Positions 9,440 through 17,673 of a stretch of 64,000 nt of DNA are shown one piece after another; the stretch's first letter is position 1; each line of letters opens with the position of its first letter. The translations under genes and the position numbers were made by a program. The notes below the pieces were generated by a model, which worked only from the letters and a program-made list of their open reading frames with translations, searched no databases and was not told the DNA's origin. This DNA comes from Pseudomonas sp. H9. GTDB lineage: Bacteria > Pseudomonadota > Gammaproteobacteria > Pseudomonadales > Pseudomonadaceae. The stretch is taken from positions 54,589 to 118,588 of the forward strand of contig NZ_SMOK01000016.1 of NCBI RefSeq assembly GCF_004353925.1, read 5' to 3'.

Positions 9440-11116
9440 TCAGAAGGTGTGAGACACGCTGAAGGAGATAAAGTCCCGATCAGCATTGGTTTGCTTGAAG
9501 GTTTTGATGCCGTTGATGTTGATCGGCGCCGAGGGCCCGTAGTAGCCGTTGTACGCCAGGGTGAAGGTCACTGATTTCAGGTAGTCCGCGGTCAGGCCGA
9601 TGTTGTAATCACCGCCCTTGGCCTGGCTGAAACCACCGACCGCTGAAGAGCGACCGTCGATGCCGTAGCTCACCCCCATCGGTACGCTCAGGTCGACACC
9701 ATCGAAGACCTGGAAATACGTTGGGGTAAAGGCAAGGCGAATGGCGGTGGCATCGCGGGTGCCGTTGGGGTCAAGGTTTTCCTGGTTTTTCTCGACACTG
9801 AGCCGGCGGTTCCAGGCCAACTCGCCCAGCAAGGCTGCGGTGTCCCAGAAGGTGCTGGTCGGCATGATGTAGATCATGCTGGTCTGGGCGTGCGCAGTAC
9901 GGCCCACCGCGTACAGCGGGTTGCTGTCGTTGTCGCCGTTGCCGACCAGGTCGGTCATGGTCAGGCTGACCAAGGGCGCGTTGTCACGCACCGAGGTTTC
10001 GAAGGCGACGTTGACATCGCCAAAGCCACGGTTGGCGCTAAAGCCATAGGCGCGAATGTCTTCCGGGAACACCAGCATGTAATCGCCGACCTGATCAGGC
10101 CGGGCACCGGCGCCTACGCCCGGACGCACCTGGGTCTGGAAGTTCTTGTCGTGGTAGTTGATGGCATATAGGCCGAACTCGGTGTCCAGCGCCTCGGAGC
10201 GGTAGCGCAGTTGCACACCCCACTGGCCACTGTCGCGGGCTTCGATGTCTTTGCCGCGGTAGAACGAGGCCGCCGGCACACCATTGGGCAGGCGCGCCAA
10301 AACGATACGCTCACCGCCTTCATCGAGCAGGTCGGCCGGGCTGAAATAACTCCCCGCGCCAGGAATCCGGGTACGGTCCCACTCGAACTGGTAGTAGCCG
10401 CCCACCGAAATAGTTGGGGTGATCTGCAATTGGGTGGAGATCTGGTTGACCGGCAGGCCCAGCTCCTTGAATTGCGAGTTGGGCACGGTCAACGCGCGCA
10501 CCGCGTCAATCGGCTGCTGGCCGGCGGCAATGGCGTTGCCACCGAAGAACAGGCTTTCGCCGTACACCAACGAGTGCTGCCCGACCCGCGTCACGCCCCA
10601 CATGTCATCGCCAATGTCGTAGTTGGCATAGACAAAGGCATCGCGAAATTCGGCCTGACGGCCATGCAAGTCACGGGTGTCTTTGGTGAACTGGTCGTAA
10701 CGCACGCTGTACGAGTTGATCGTCTGCGGCGAGTTGTTGTCGTTGCCCTGGTTGTACACATCGTCGTACCAGGCGGCGCCACTGACGCGGGCGCCTATCT
10801 TCTGGTAAGAGACGTCAAATTCGGAGAACAGGTCCAGACGATTGGAGATCAGCCCCTTGTCGAAGTTGCGGTCACCGTCATCCAGGTTGGCGTCAGCCAC
10901 CAACTTGTCCTGGCGGTCCTTGACCCGCCAGGCGTTGGAATACTTAACGTTGGTATCAAAGCGCAGCTTCAGATCCGGATTGCCCGTTTCGACATCAAAC
11001 GCCTGCACGCCAGACACTACCGTGCAGCCCAACAGGGCCACAAACAGACGCGACAGGCAAAAGCGTTGCTCAGTCTCGCGCACGCGGCCGAGAACTCGGG
11101 TGTGTTGTGTAGACAT
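9440..11116 (-). CDS. DUF1302 outer-membrane protein
   Basis: A 558-residue predicted beta-barrel. The N-terminal signal segment (LFVALLGCTVVSGVQAF) is followed by FDVETGNPDLKLRFDTNVKY, alternating hydrophobic strands and a C-terminal phenylalanine (SFSVSHTF), the usual outer-membrane barrel ending. The ATG at 11116 has GAGG six bases upstream; an earlier TTG is not needed. It is the first of the DUF1302-DUF1329-YCF48-RND block and is the likely outer-membrane entry or docking protein for a hydrophobic growth substrate. That role is inferred from family context. Confidence 0.87.
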   Translation of the reverse strand: MSTQHTRVLGRVRETEQRFCLSRLFVALLGCTVVSGVQAFDVETGNPDLKLRFDTNVKYSNAWRVKDRQDKLVADANLDDGDRNFDKGLISNRLDLFSEFDVSYQKIGARVSGAAWYDDVYNQGNDNNSPQTINSYSVRYDQFTKDTRDLHGRQAEFRDAFVYANYDIGDDMWGVTRVGQHSLVYGESLFFGGNAIAAGQQPIDAVRALTVPNSQFKELGLPVNQISTQLQITPTISVGGYYQFEWDRTRIPGAGSYFSPADLLDEGGERIVLARLPNGVPAASFYRGKDIEARDSGQWGVQLRYRSEALDTEFGLYAINYHDKNFQTQVRPGVGAGARPDQVGDYMLVFPEDIRAYGFSANRGFGDVNVAFETSVRDNAPLVSLTMTDLVGNGDNDSNPLYAVGRTAHAQTSMIYIMPTSTFWDTAALLGELAWNRRLSVEKNQENLDPNGTRDATAIRLAFTPTYFQVFDGVDLSVPMGVSYGIDGRSSAVGGFSQAKGGDYNIGLTADYLKSVTFTLAYNGYYGPSAPININGIKTFKQTNADRDFISFSVSHTF

Positions 11117-11160
11117 CAAAGACCTCTGCGACCGTTAGCCGCTTGTTATTGTTGTTAGTC

Positions 11161-11217
11161 ACCACCGCGTGGCCGGTGGTCGGGTCTTGCCGGGAGCAGC
11201 GCACGGGTCTGCTCCCG
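11161..11217 (-). other. Two hairpins between monooxygenase and DUF1302 genes
   Basis: Within the 111-base gap there are two inverted repeats: ACCACCG/CGGTGGT (11161-11180) and CGGGAGCAG/CTGCTCCCG (11191-11217). Neither is followed by a U-run. They could weaken read-through or protect mRNA ends so that the catabolic enzymes and envelope proteins are expressed at different levels. Confidence 0.4.
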
Positions 11218-11227
11218 TTCGAGCGAC

Positions 11228-12448
11228 CTAGTCGTGGATCGACACCGGCGCCAGGCCGAACACCATCGGTGGCAGTTGCTGCCCCAACAGGTAGGCGCCG
11301 AGCATGCCCGCGGTATCGTCGGCGTTCTGTGTGATGTGGTTGGCGGCGGCGATCACATCGCGCAGGATGCGTTGCAGCGGGTTGTTCAGGTAAATGCCGC
11401 GCGCCGAGGTCGCCTTGAACAACAGCATCACCGCTTCTTCGCAATCACGGCCGACCCGAGCGATGTCGAGCATGTAATGCACGCGGTCAAAGGTCGGGAC
11501 CAATTCGCCACGCTCGACGTATTCGGTACTCTCGGCGAGCATCTGCAGTAAGCGGGCACGGGCCGAACGCACGCGCACCACGGCATTGCCGAGACGGTCT
11601 TTGACATACGGGCTCAAGCTCGCGGCGCCACCGTCGGTGGTGTTGGTGCGCACGCTCATCTGCCGGATGTACTCGTCGATACCGCCCTGCGCCATGCCGA
11701 CGATCAGCGCCGACACCGAACCGAAGAAGATCTGGTTGAACGGGTACAGGTAATGCGCCGGGCGCTCGCTGTGCTTGTACTCGATCAGGCTGTGGGCGCG
11801 GTGATATGGCACGAAGGCATGCTTGATTACCAGGCTCTTGCTGCCGGTGCCGGCCAGGCCGAACACATGCCAGTCGTCTTCGATGACCCAGGCACTGCTC
11901 GGCACCAGCATCGACATACGATCAATCACGTTGCCATTGGCGTCGCGTCGCAGCCCGCCGAGAAACGCCCACTTGCCGTGATCGCAACCGCTGGAAGTTT
12001 TCCAGGTACCGCTGATGTTGAAGCCGCCCTCGACTTCTTCGACCTTGCCGAATGGTGGGTAGGATGAGGCGGTGATGACCGTGTTGTCTTCCGACCAGGC
12101 ATCCAGGCAGGCTTGCTCGGGCAACGAGCCGTATTCCCACTGGTGAATGCCGAGAATCATCATGTTCCAGGCACTGCTGCAGCAGCCACGGCCCAGCTCC
12201 ATCAGCACTTTGTAGAACACCGCCGGGTTCATTTCCCAGCCGCCGTACTGTTTGGGCTGAAGGATCTTGAAGAAGCCGGCGTTGACGAAGGCACTGATAG
12301 TCTCGCTGGACACCTTGCGGTTCTTTTCTACCGACTCGGCCTTTTCCAACAGCATCGGCAGCAACGCACGGGCACGCTCCAGCAGTTGCGCTTCGCTTGG
12401 AATGGCCAGGCTGTCCTGCTCGTGGGTCTGGGTAACGAAATGGTTCAT
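11228..12448 (-). CDS. Flavin-dependent monooxygenase of the acyl-CoA dehydrogenase fold (HsaA type)
   Basis: A 406-residue group D flavoprotein hydroxylase. It should use reduced flavin from the reductase encoded next door and O2 to hydroxylate a phenol to a catechol, the substrate of the extradiol dioxygenase. The acyl-CoA dehydrogenase fold is recognisable from FVNAGFFKILQPKQYGGWEM near 53-72, the WNMMILG stretch, GGFNISGTWKTSSGCDH near 141-157 and the C-terminal helical bundle. It lacks the acyl-CoA dehydrogenase context (no CoA pathway). Closest named relatives are HsaA (ring-A hydroxylase of steroid breakdown), HpaB-like and alkylphenol hydroxylases. Substrate is unknown. Confidence 0.85.
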   Translation of the reverse strand: MNHFVTQTHEQDSLAIPSEAQLLERARALLPMLLEKAESVEKNRKVSSETISAFVNAGFFKILQPKQYGGWEMNPAVFYKVLMELGRGCCSSAWNMMILGIHQWEYGSLPEQACLDAWSEDNTVITASSYPPFGKVEEVEGGFNISGTWKTSSGCDHGKWAFLGGLRRDANGNVIDRMSMLVPSSAWVIEDDWHVFGLAGTGSKSLVIKHAFVPYHRAHSLIEYKHSERPAHYLYPFNQIFFGSVSALIVGMAQGGIDEYIRQMSVRTNTTDGGAASLSPYVKDRLGNAVVRVRSARARLLQMLAESTEYVERGELVPTFDRVHYMLDIARVGRDCEEAVMLLFKATSARGIYLNNPLQRILRDVIAAANHITQNADDTAGMLGAYLLGQQLPPMVFGLAPVSIHD

Positions 12449-12505
12449 GGCTTGGTGCTCTCTTGATTATTGTTGTGTGTGCGCACGACAGTCGCCCGCA
12501 GGGCG

Positions 12506-13042
12506 TTACTTGAGTGCAGCGAAGCGGCTGTTGAAGTACACCAGCGGGCTTTGTTGCGCCTGCACGCCCTGAATACCCACCACTTCACCGATGAACATGT
12601 CGTGGGTGCTGGCCGGTATCACCTCGGCCAGGCGGCATTCGAAACTGACCAGCGCGTCTTCCAGCAGCGGCACACCGGTGACGCCCGCGGCCCAGTTGCT
12701 TTGGGCAAAACGCTGTTCACCGCTGACGCCCTCGACCATCCCGGCAAAGCGCTTGGCAATGAACTCCTGATCATGGGCCAGCACGTTGATGCTGAAGGCC
12801 CCGGCGCGCTTGATGACTTCATGGGCGAAGACATTGCGGTTCACACAGATCAACAGGCGTGGCGGATCGGCGGTGATCGAACACACCGCAGTCGCGGTCA
12901 GCCCGGCTTTTTCGCGGTCGTTGCCGCTGGCGATGACCACACAGGCGCCGGCCAGATGGCGCATGCCCTTACAGAAATCGGCGGTGGCCACCGGCGGTGC
13001 AAGCGGCATGGATGAGCTGCTCATGGAAATGGCGTTTAACAT
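12506..13042 (-). CDS. Flavin reductase of the two-component monooxygenase (HsaB type)
   Basis: A 178-residue flavin reductase-like (FMN-binding split-barrel) protein that supplies reduced flavin to the monooxygenase 57 bases downstream. Typical signs are MRHLAGACVVIAS near 27-39, GLTATAVCSITADPPRLLICVNR near 47-69 and the C-terminal YFNSRF. GAGG lies eight bases before the ATG. It is placed between the dioxygenase and the hydroxylase, as in hsaA-hsaB-hsaC type clusters. Confidence 0.88.
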   Translation of the reverse strand: MLNAISMSSSSMPLAPPVATADFCKGMRHLAGACVVIASGNDREKAGLTATAVCSITADPPRLLICVNRNVFAHEVIKRAGAFSINVLAHDQEFIAKRFAGMVEGVSGEQRFAQSNWAAGVTGVPLLEDALVSFECRLAEVIPASTHDMFIGEVVGIQGVQAQQSPLVYFNSRFAALK

Positions 13043-13103
13043 CGGGGAAACCTCACTGTGTCGCGGGCACGGGGTGCCCTTGTTGCCTGTGGCGGGCGAA
13101 TAC

Positions 13104-13994
13104 TCAGAGCACGATGTTGCGCTTGTGACCCCAGTCGCTCATCTTGTCGAAGGCTTTCACTTCCCAGTTCTGGTCGTCGATCACCAAGCCGCCCCAACCC
13201 ATTTCGAAGTTGAAACCCGACGGGGTCTGGGCATAGAACGAGAAGGTTTTGTCGTTCGGGTGATGCCCCAGTTCAAGGATGATCGGCACCCCGGCCTTGA
13301 TGCAGCGGTCGTAGGCCAGGCCGACGTCATCCATGTTCTGCACCTGGACCATGAAATGGTTGAGGACTTTCGGCGTCGGCGCCTGGGCGGTGGCAATGGA
13401 GTGGTGACGGCCAGTGGCGGTATGGAAGAACGTCGCGTCCACCACCATCCCGGGTTTGACTTCTTCGCGGATGTAATCGCTGATGCGCAGCTTCAATACA
13501 TCCTTGTAGAAGTTCACGGTTTGCGGGCCGTTCTTGGCAAAGGGCAGGATATGGCCGATGCCCAGGTCGCCTGTGACAAAGCCACCTTTGAGCACCTTGG
13601 AACGGAACACGTCGTTCAGGCCCGCCTCACGGTGGCCGAAGAAAAACTCATGGCTGAAGCCGTTCGGGTCCTGGCAGCTGTAGGCCTTCTCGACTTTGCG
13701 CCGCGCCAGCAGCTCATCAGACAATTGCTCGACCGCAACACCCTTCTCGCGCAACTCGGCCACGTACTGCTCCAGGTCTTGCTCGGAACGAAACTGCCAG
13801 CCGGCCACCAGAATGTCGTCGATCGGGTTTTGTTCAAGGAAGAACCGCTGGGCGTACTCGTCCATGCGCAAGGTCATGCCTTGCGCATCACGCTGGGCAA
13901 CCTGCATGCCGATAATTTCAGTGGCCAGCCACTGCCATTTATCGAGGTCGCTGACGCCGAAACCTGCGTAGGCTAACGCGTGAATTTCTGCCAC
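13104..13994 (-). CDS. Extradiol ring-cleavage dioxygenase (type I, BphC/HsaC type)
   Basis: A 296-residue Fe(II) dioxygenase of the vicinal-oxygen-chelate superfamily; it opens the catechol ring by meta cleavage. The iron ligands read H148 (GIGH), H213 (LNHF) and E264 (FNFEMG), with a likely acid-base histidine in RHHS at 197-198 and Y254, matching the two-domain BphC/HsaC pattern. I chose the GTG at 13994 because TGAGGTG stands just upstream. ATG at 14009 has no ribosome-binding site, and any earlier start runs into the sigma-54 promoter. It is the first gene of the long operon. Confidence 0.92.
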   Translation of the reverse strand: MAEIHALAYAGFGVSDLDKWQWLATEIIGMQVAQRDAQGMTLRMDEYAQRFFLEQNPIDDILVAGWQFRSEQDLEQYVAELREKGVAVEQLSDELLARRKVEKAYSCQDPNGFSHEFFFGHREAGLNDVFRSKVLKGGFVTGDLGIGHILPFAKNGPQTVNFYKDVLKLRISDYIREEVKPGMVVDATFFHTATGRHHSIATAQAPTPKVLNHFMVQVQNMDDVGLAYDRCIKAGVPIILELGHHPNDKTFSFYAQTPSGFNFEMGWGGLVIDDQNWEVKAFDKMSDWGHKRNIVL

Positions 13995-14071
13995 TTGTTT
14001 GCACCTCATCTTGTTTTTGTTGTTCTGCGCTTTGGTCGATGACCTGTAGCGCAGCGTGTACAAGGACAAGA

Positions 14072-14086
14072 GCAAGGGCTGTGCCA
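14072..14086 (-). promoter_or_regulatory. Sigma-54 (-24/-12) promoter for the meta-cleavage operon
   Basis: The minus strand reads TGGCACAGCCCTTGC, an exact TGGCAC-N5-TTGC. The start point would fall near 14060, about 66 bases before the dioxygenase GTG. It shares nine leading bases (TGGCACAGY) with the hydrolase promoter and points away from the activator gene. Confidence 0.87.
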
Positions 14087-14200
14087 GCCTTTGAAAAAGG
14101 TCACATTCGAATTTTTTATCGTTTAAATACAATAAGTTAAAAATTCAGCAGGATGACAAAAGGAAAAAACTGCGTGCCGCAACGCCTTGGCGGGATTTAC

Positions 14201-14224
14201 GAATTTTCAGAATCCCTGAAATTC
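14201..14224. promoter_or_regulatory. Candidate activator binding site between the divergent promoters
   Basis: An imperfect palindrome, GAATTTTCAG-AATC-CCTGAAATTC with one bulged T, lies about 120 bases upstream of the operon promoter and about 136 bases upstream of the activator's own promoter. Its minus-strand core TTCA-N4-TTCTGAA resembles the site near 1165. Position and symmetry fit an upstream activating sequence; binding is inferred. Confidence 0.4.
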
Positions 14225-14359
14225 ATTTAAGGATTTGGTGAAATCGCGCTTCAGCAATCATGACTTTGCGCCGTCACGTTTAGTGGGTACTTTGATGCCC
14301 CAGACGCCAGCCTCAACAAAGGCGGGAGATCGACAGATGGCACTGAACCCAGCGGTCCC

Positions 14360-14374
14360 TGGCACTCTGTTTGC
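14360..14374 (+). promoter_or_regulatory. Sigma-54 (-24/-12) promoter for the activator gene
   Basis: TGGCACTCTGTTTGC on the plus strand matches TGGCAC-N5-TTGC, with a start point near 14386 and a leader of about 25 bases before the ATG at 14411. It suggests that the activator drives its own expression. No clear sigma-70 promoter was identified by eye, though one could exist. Confidence 0.75.
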
Positions 14375-14410
14375 TAATCAAGCAACACAACAATAAATCA
14401 GGCCTCTCCC

Positions 14411-16255
14411 ATGACTATTGCCACAACTGACGATGAGCAACGTGCTCAGCAGACGCGAAATCGACATGGCATCAAAATCATCACCGACCTGCGTTTTCCC
14501 GACATGCAGGACCTGGTCGATCGCCTGTATTTCAACCCAAAGGAAGGTCTGATCTGGCTCGGCGACAAACGCATGATGCTGATGCACGTCGAAGCGTTCG
14601 GGGCCCTGCGCCAGGAACTGCTGGAAAGTAATGGCGTGGAGTTCACCCGCGGCCTGATGACCCGGGTTGGCTACCTGACCGGGCAACGCGATGCCGACCT
14701 GGCGATCCAGGCGCGTGGCGCCGGCAATGAGCTGGATGTCGCAGCGGCAGGCGGTCAATTGCATGCCTTGTCGGGCATCCTTGAAGTGTCGCCGGTGTGC
14801 ATCGAATTCGATCCGGCCAAGGGTTTCAAGTACGGCGAGTTTACCTGGAAGCGCTCGGTAGAAAGCGATGTACACATTGCCGCCAACGGCGTCAGCCCCG
14901 ACCCGATCTGCTGGATGGAAGTGGGCTACTGCTCAGGCTTCATGAGCCGCCTGCTGGGGCGGCGGATGCTGGCGCGCGAGCTTGAATGCCAGGGCTGCGG
15001 GCACAATGATTGCCGGATCATCGTCAAGCCGGTCGAAGACTGGCCAGACACCGAGCACGACCTCAAGTACTTCCAGCCACGGGTCACCGACCACGGCCGG
15101 ACCCAGCCCCCCAAAGCCAGCAAGCCGGTGATCAGCGCCCGCGCCCCTTCGCCCTTTGGCCTGGAAGAAAGCCAGCCAGTGACAGCCGACCTCGATCGTC
15201 CGATCGGCAGCTCGGCCGCCTACCACATCTCCATGCACAAGATCTTGCGGGTGGCCGGAACCAATGCCACGGTACTGCTGTTGGGTGAGAGTGGCGTGGG
15301 TAAAACCATGTTCGCCCACGAGTTGCACACCAACAGCCTGCGCGCGCACATGCCATTTGTTGAAATCAACTGCGCGGCCATTCCGGAGCAACTGATCGAA
15401 TCAGAACTGTTCGGCGTGCAGCGCGGCGCCTACTCAGGGGCCAGCGAGCCGCGTGCCGGGCGTTTTGAAGCGGCGCATGGCGGCACCATTTTCCTCGATG
15501 AAGTGGCCACCCTGAGCATGACCGCACAGGGCAAGCTGCTGCGCGTGTTGCAAAGTGGTGATCTGGAGCGCCTGGGTAGCAACAAGACTATCAAAGTCGA
15601 TGTGCGAGTGATCGCCGCAACCAACGAAGACTTGGCCAAAGCGGTCAAAGCTGGGCACTTCCGTGCCGACCTGTTTTACCGCCTCAACGTTTTCCCGATC
15701 ACCATCGCACCGCTGCGTGAGCGTAAAGATGACTTGCCCTTGTTGCTCGACGCCATCATGCGCAAGCTCAGCGCCCTGCATGGTCGTCAGATTGCGGGCA
15801 TCACCCCGCGTGCCTTGCAGACCATTCTCGACTACCACTGGCCTGGTAACATTCGCGAATTCGAAAACGTCATCGAACGCGCGGTGATCCTTGCCGATGA
15901 CGGCGACCTGCTCGACCTGCGCCACCTGTCTGGCCTTGATGCCCTGGGCGGGCAACTCGAGCGCATCGGCACCGTCAGTTGGGACGCAGGCCCGGCCATT
16001 GGCATTCGCATGCCCGACGCCAACCCGCCGAGCGTGGCCGCCGCGCAGCAGGAAAACGCCAGCCATGACCAACTACTGGCCGTGGCGCAGCGCACCTTGC
16101 AACGTGGGCCGGTGCGGTTAAGTGAGATTGAAGCGATCTACATCGAAGTGGCCATGCAATTGAGCGATAACAACATCTCGCGGGCTGCCACCCTATTGGG
16201 CTTGAGCCGCGCACAACTCGATTACCGGCTGAAGAAGGTCTCGCAGGACGAATGA
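14411..16255 (+). CDS. XylR/DmpR-family sigma-54-dependent activator with V4R sensor
   Basis: A 614-residue enhancer-binding protein. Residues about 20-130 form the XylR_N sensor, and about 140-205 the V4R domain with zinc-type cysteines C174, C193, C196 and C201. The AAA+ domain spans about 265-500 with Walker A GESGVGKT (292-299), Walker B FLDEV (361-365) and a sigma-54 contact loop GAYSGA (339-344) in place of the usual GAFTGA. A Fis-type helix-turn-helix is near 584-608. Such proteins bind phenolic or aromatic effectors directly and open sigma-54 promoters. Divergent placement and three -24/-12 promoters nearby make it the regulator of the meta-cleavage genes. Confidence 0.93.
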   Translation: MTIATTDDEQRAQQTRNRHGIKIITDLRFPDMQDLVDRLYFNPKEGLIWLGDKRMMLMHVEAFGALRQELLESNGVEFTRGLMTRVGYLTGQRDADLAIQARGAGNELDVAAAGGQLHALSGILEVSPVCIEFDPAKGFKYGEFTWKRSVESDVHIAANGVSPDPICWMEVGYCSGFMSRLLGRRMLARELECQGCGHNDCRIIVKPVEDWPDTEHDLKYFQPRVTDHGRTQPPKASKPVISARAPSPFGLEESQPVTADLDRPIGSSAAYHISMHKILRVAGTNATVLLLGESGVGKTMFAHELHTNSLRAHMPFVEINCAAIPEQLIESELFGVQRGAYSGASEPRAGRFEAAHGGTIFLDEVATLSMTAQGKLLRVLQSGDLERLGSNKTIKVDVRVIAATNEDLAKAVKAGHFRADLFYRLNVFPITIAPLRERKDDLPLLLDAIMRKLSALHGRQIAGITPRALQTILDYHWPGNIREFENVIERAVILADDGDLLDLRHLSGLDALGGQLERIGTVSWDAGPAIGIRMPDANPPSVAAAQQENASHDQLLAVAQRTLQRGPVRLSEIEAIYIEVAMQLSDNNISRAATLLGLSRAQLDYRLKKVSQDE

Positions 16256-16263
16256 ATACCTCC

Positions 16264-16335
16264 GGCAGGAGCGGGCTTGCCCCGCGATGCGATGTGGCAG
16301 ACATACCGCAATCGCGGGGCAAGCCCGCTCCTACC
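16264..16335. repeat. REP palindrome pair 1
   Basis: Two inverted copies of the Pseudomonas REP core GGAGCGGGCTTGCCCCGCG, about 25 bases apart, lie between convergent genes (activator and isochorismatase-like). The pair can fold into one long stem and may act as terminator or mRNA stabiliser. Confidence 0.92.
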
Positions 16336-16343
16336 GACGGAGG

Positions 16344-16922
16344 TCAATCGAAAGCGTTGGCCGAGTTGATGCGGGTGCAGAACCGGGCGATGCTGGCCAT
16401 GGAGTTGTCGTGCTCCTGCGCCGATGGCGAAGCACAGCAATCCTCCAGCACCACGACGTCAAAGTCACGGTCATGGGCATCACGCACTGTGGCTTGAACC
16501 ACGGCCTGGGTGCTTACGCCGCTGCAATAAATGCGCTCGATACCTTCGCGGCGCAGCAACAGCTCAAGGCGTGTGGCATAGAACGGCGAAACCCGGTGTT
16601 TGACGATGTCCCACTCGTGCGCCAATGGCGCCAGGTCATCATGCACCGCGCCACCCCAGGCGTCTTTTTTCAGGATGCCGTTTTTGGCAATCGGGCCAAA
16701 TACCTGAGAAGCCGGATTGGCTTCGCGGTGATCATCGGAAAACGCCACTCGAACGAAAGCGACCGCAATGCCTTTGCTACGCGCCTTGGCAATCGCTGCG
16801 GCGGTGCGGGCAATCACTTCGCGGCTGCGCACCTGTTCACCCAGCGGGCCTTTGCCGCTGGCACCGTCGGGGTGTACCAGGTCGTTTTGCATGTCCAGAA
16901 CCAGGTAAATACTTTTCATCAT
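16344..16922 (-). CDS. Isochorismatase-fold (cysteine hydrolase family) protein without the nucleophile
   Basis: A 192-residue member of the isochorismatase/nicotinamidase fold. The acid D10 (LVLDMQND) and lysine K108 (IVKHR) of the family triad are present. In the segment GVSTQAVVQATVRDA the position normally taken by the nucleophilic cysteine (T-x-x-C-V) is V141. True isochorismatases such as EntB also lack this cysteine, so the protein could be a hydrolase of vinyl ethers or a non-amidase. It is the last gene of a three-gene minus-strand operon behind the SDR (19 bases). Substrate unknown. Confidence 0.8.
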   Translation of the reverse strand: MMKSIYLVLDMQNDLVHPDGASGKGPLGEQVRSREVIARTAAAIAKARSKGIAVAFVRVAFSDDHREANPASQVFGPIAKNGILKKDAWGGAVHDDLAPLAHEWDIVKHRVSPFYATRLELLLRREGIERIYCSGVSTQAVVQATVRDAHDRDFDVVVLEDCCASPSAQEHDNSMASIARFCTRINSANAFD

Positions 16923-16941
16923 GTTGTTCCTTATGCGCGAT

Positions 16942-17673
16942 TCAGTCGCACCACAGTGCGCCGTTGACGTCGAGGATTTCCCCGCTGATAAAACCGGCCT
17001 TGTCCGACAGCATGAAACTGACGGCGGCCGCTACTTCCGAGGCGCGCCCCATCCGCCCCAAGGGGATCAGGGCGCGCAGGTTGTCTGGAAACGCATCGGT
17101 CATTTGCGTGGCAATCGGGCCCGGTGCCACCGCATTGACCCGCACCCCGGCGCGGGCCAGTTCCTTGGCCAGAAACAGGGTCAAGGTATGTACCGCCGAC
17201 TTCGACATGCCATACACCACACTGCCAGCCCTGGCCTGCTCACTGACGTCCAGCCAAGGTCGGGCATTGCCACCGTTCTTGCCGACCACTGAACCGATGT
17301 TGACGATGCTGCCGCGCTTGCGCTCGGCCATCAGCTGGCCGATCAACTGACAGGGAATCAAGGTGCCGAGCACGTTTACACGCATGACCCGCTCGAACTC
17401 AGAGACCTTGAGGTCCAACGCGGAACCGGTAGACAGCACGCCCGCGACGTTGACCAGCGCGGTGATCGGCCCGAGGTGATCTTCGATGTCCTCGACCACG
17501 TCGCGCACGGCGCTGCGTGAGGCCACATCACAGGGGAAATAACGCATGTTTGCGCTCAGCTCCTGCGGCTCGGCCAGATCCAGCGCCGCCACCTGATACC
17601 CCTCAGCGAGCAGTTGCTTGCACACGGCGCGACCGATAGCGCCCCCTGCCCCGGTGACCACCACAACGTTCAT
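16942..17673 (-). CDS. Short-chain dehydrogenase/reductase (SDR)
   Basis: A 243-residue classical SDR. The cofactor loop TGAGGAIG is at 7-14, D49 lies in the CDV motif, NVAG is at 75-78, and the active site uses S128, Y154 and K158 (YGMSK). The gap between S128 and Y154 is about 13 residues longer than usual, pointing to an extended substrate loop. Its start overlaps the flavoprotein stop (ATGA), so the two are translationally coupled. Likely interconverts a hydroxyl and a keto group on the flavoprotein's substrate or product; which one is unknown. Confidence 0.87.
   Translation of the reverse strand: MNVVVVTGAGGAIGRAVCKQLLAEGYQVAALDLAEPQELSANMRYFPCDVASRSAVRDVVEDIEDHLGPITALVNVAGVLSTGSALDLKVSEFERVMRVNVLGTLIPCQLIGQLMAERKRGSIVNIGSVVGKNGGNARPWLDVSEQARAGSVVYGMSKSAVHTLTLFLAKELARAGVRVNAVAPGPIATQMTDAFPDNLRALIPLGRMGRASEVAAAVSFMLSDKAGFISGEILDVNGALWCD

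Noticed and set aside
8189..9574. 461-codon plus-strand frame opposite DUF1329
   Set aside because: Antisense shadow of a strongly supported exported protein; rich in His, Arg and Val as such shadows are.
11228..12448. Acyl-CoA dehydrogenase
   Set aside because: The fold matches, but the neighbouring flavin reductase and extradiol dioxygenase identify it as a flavin-dependent hydroxylase.
14009..14132. Longer N-terminus for the extradiol dioxygenase
   Set aside because: The extra residues run through the sigma-54 promoter at 14072-14086 and have no ribosome-binding site; GTG 13994 has TGAGGTG upstream and gives the normal family length.
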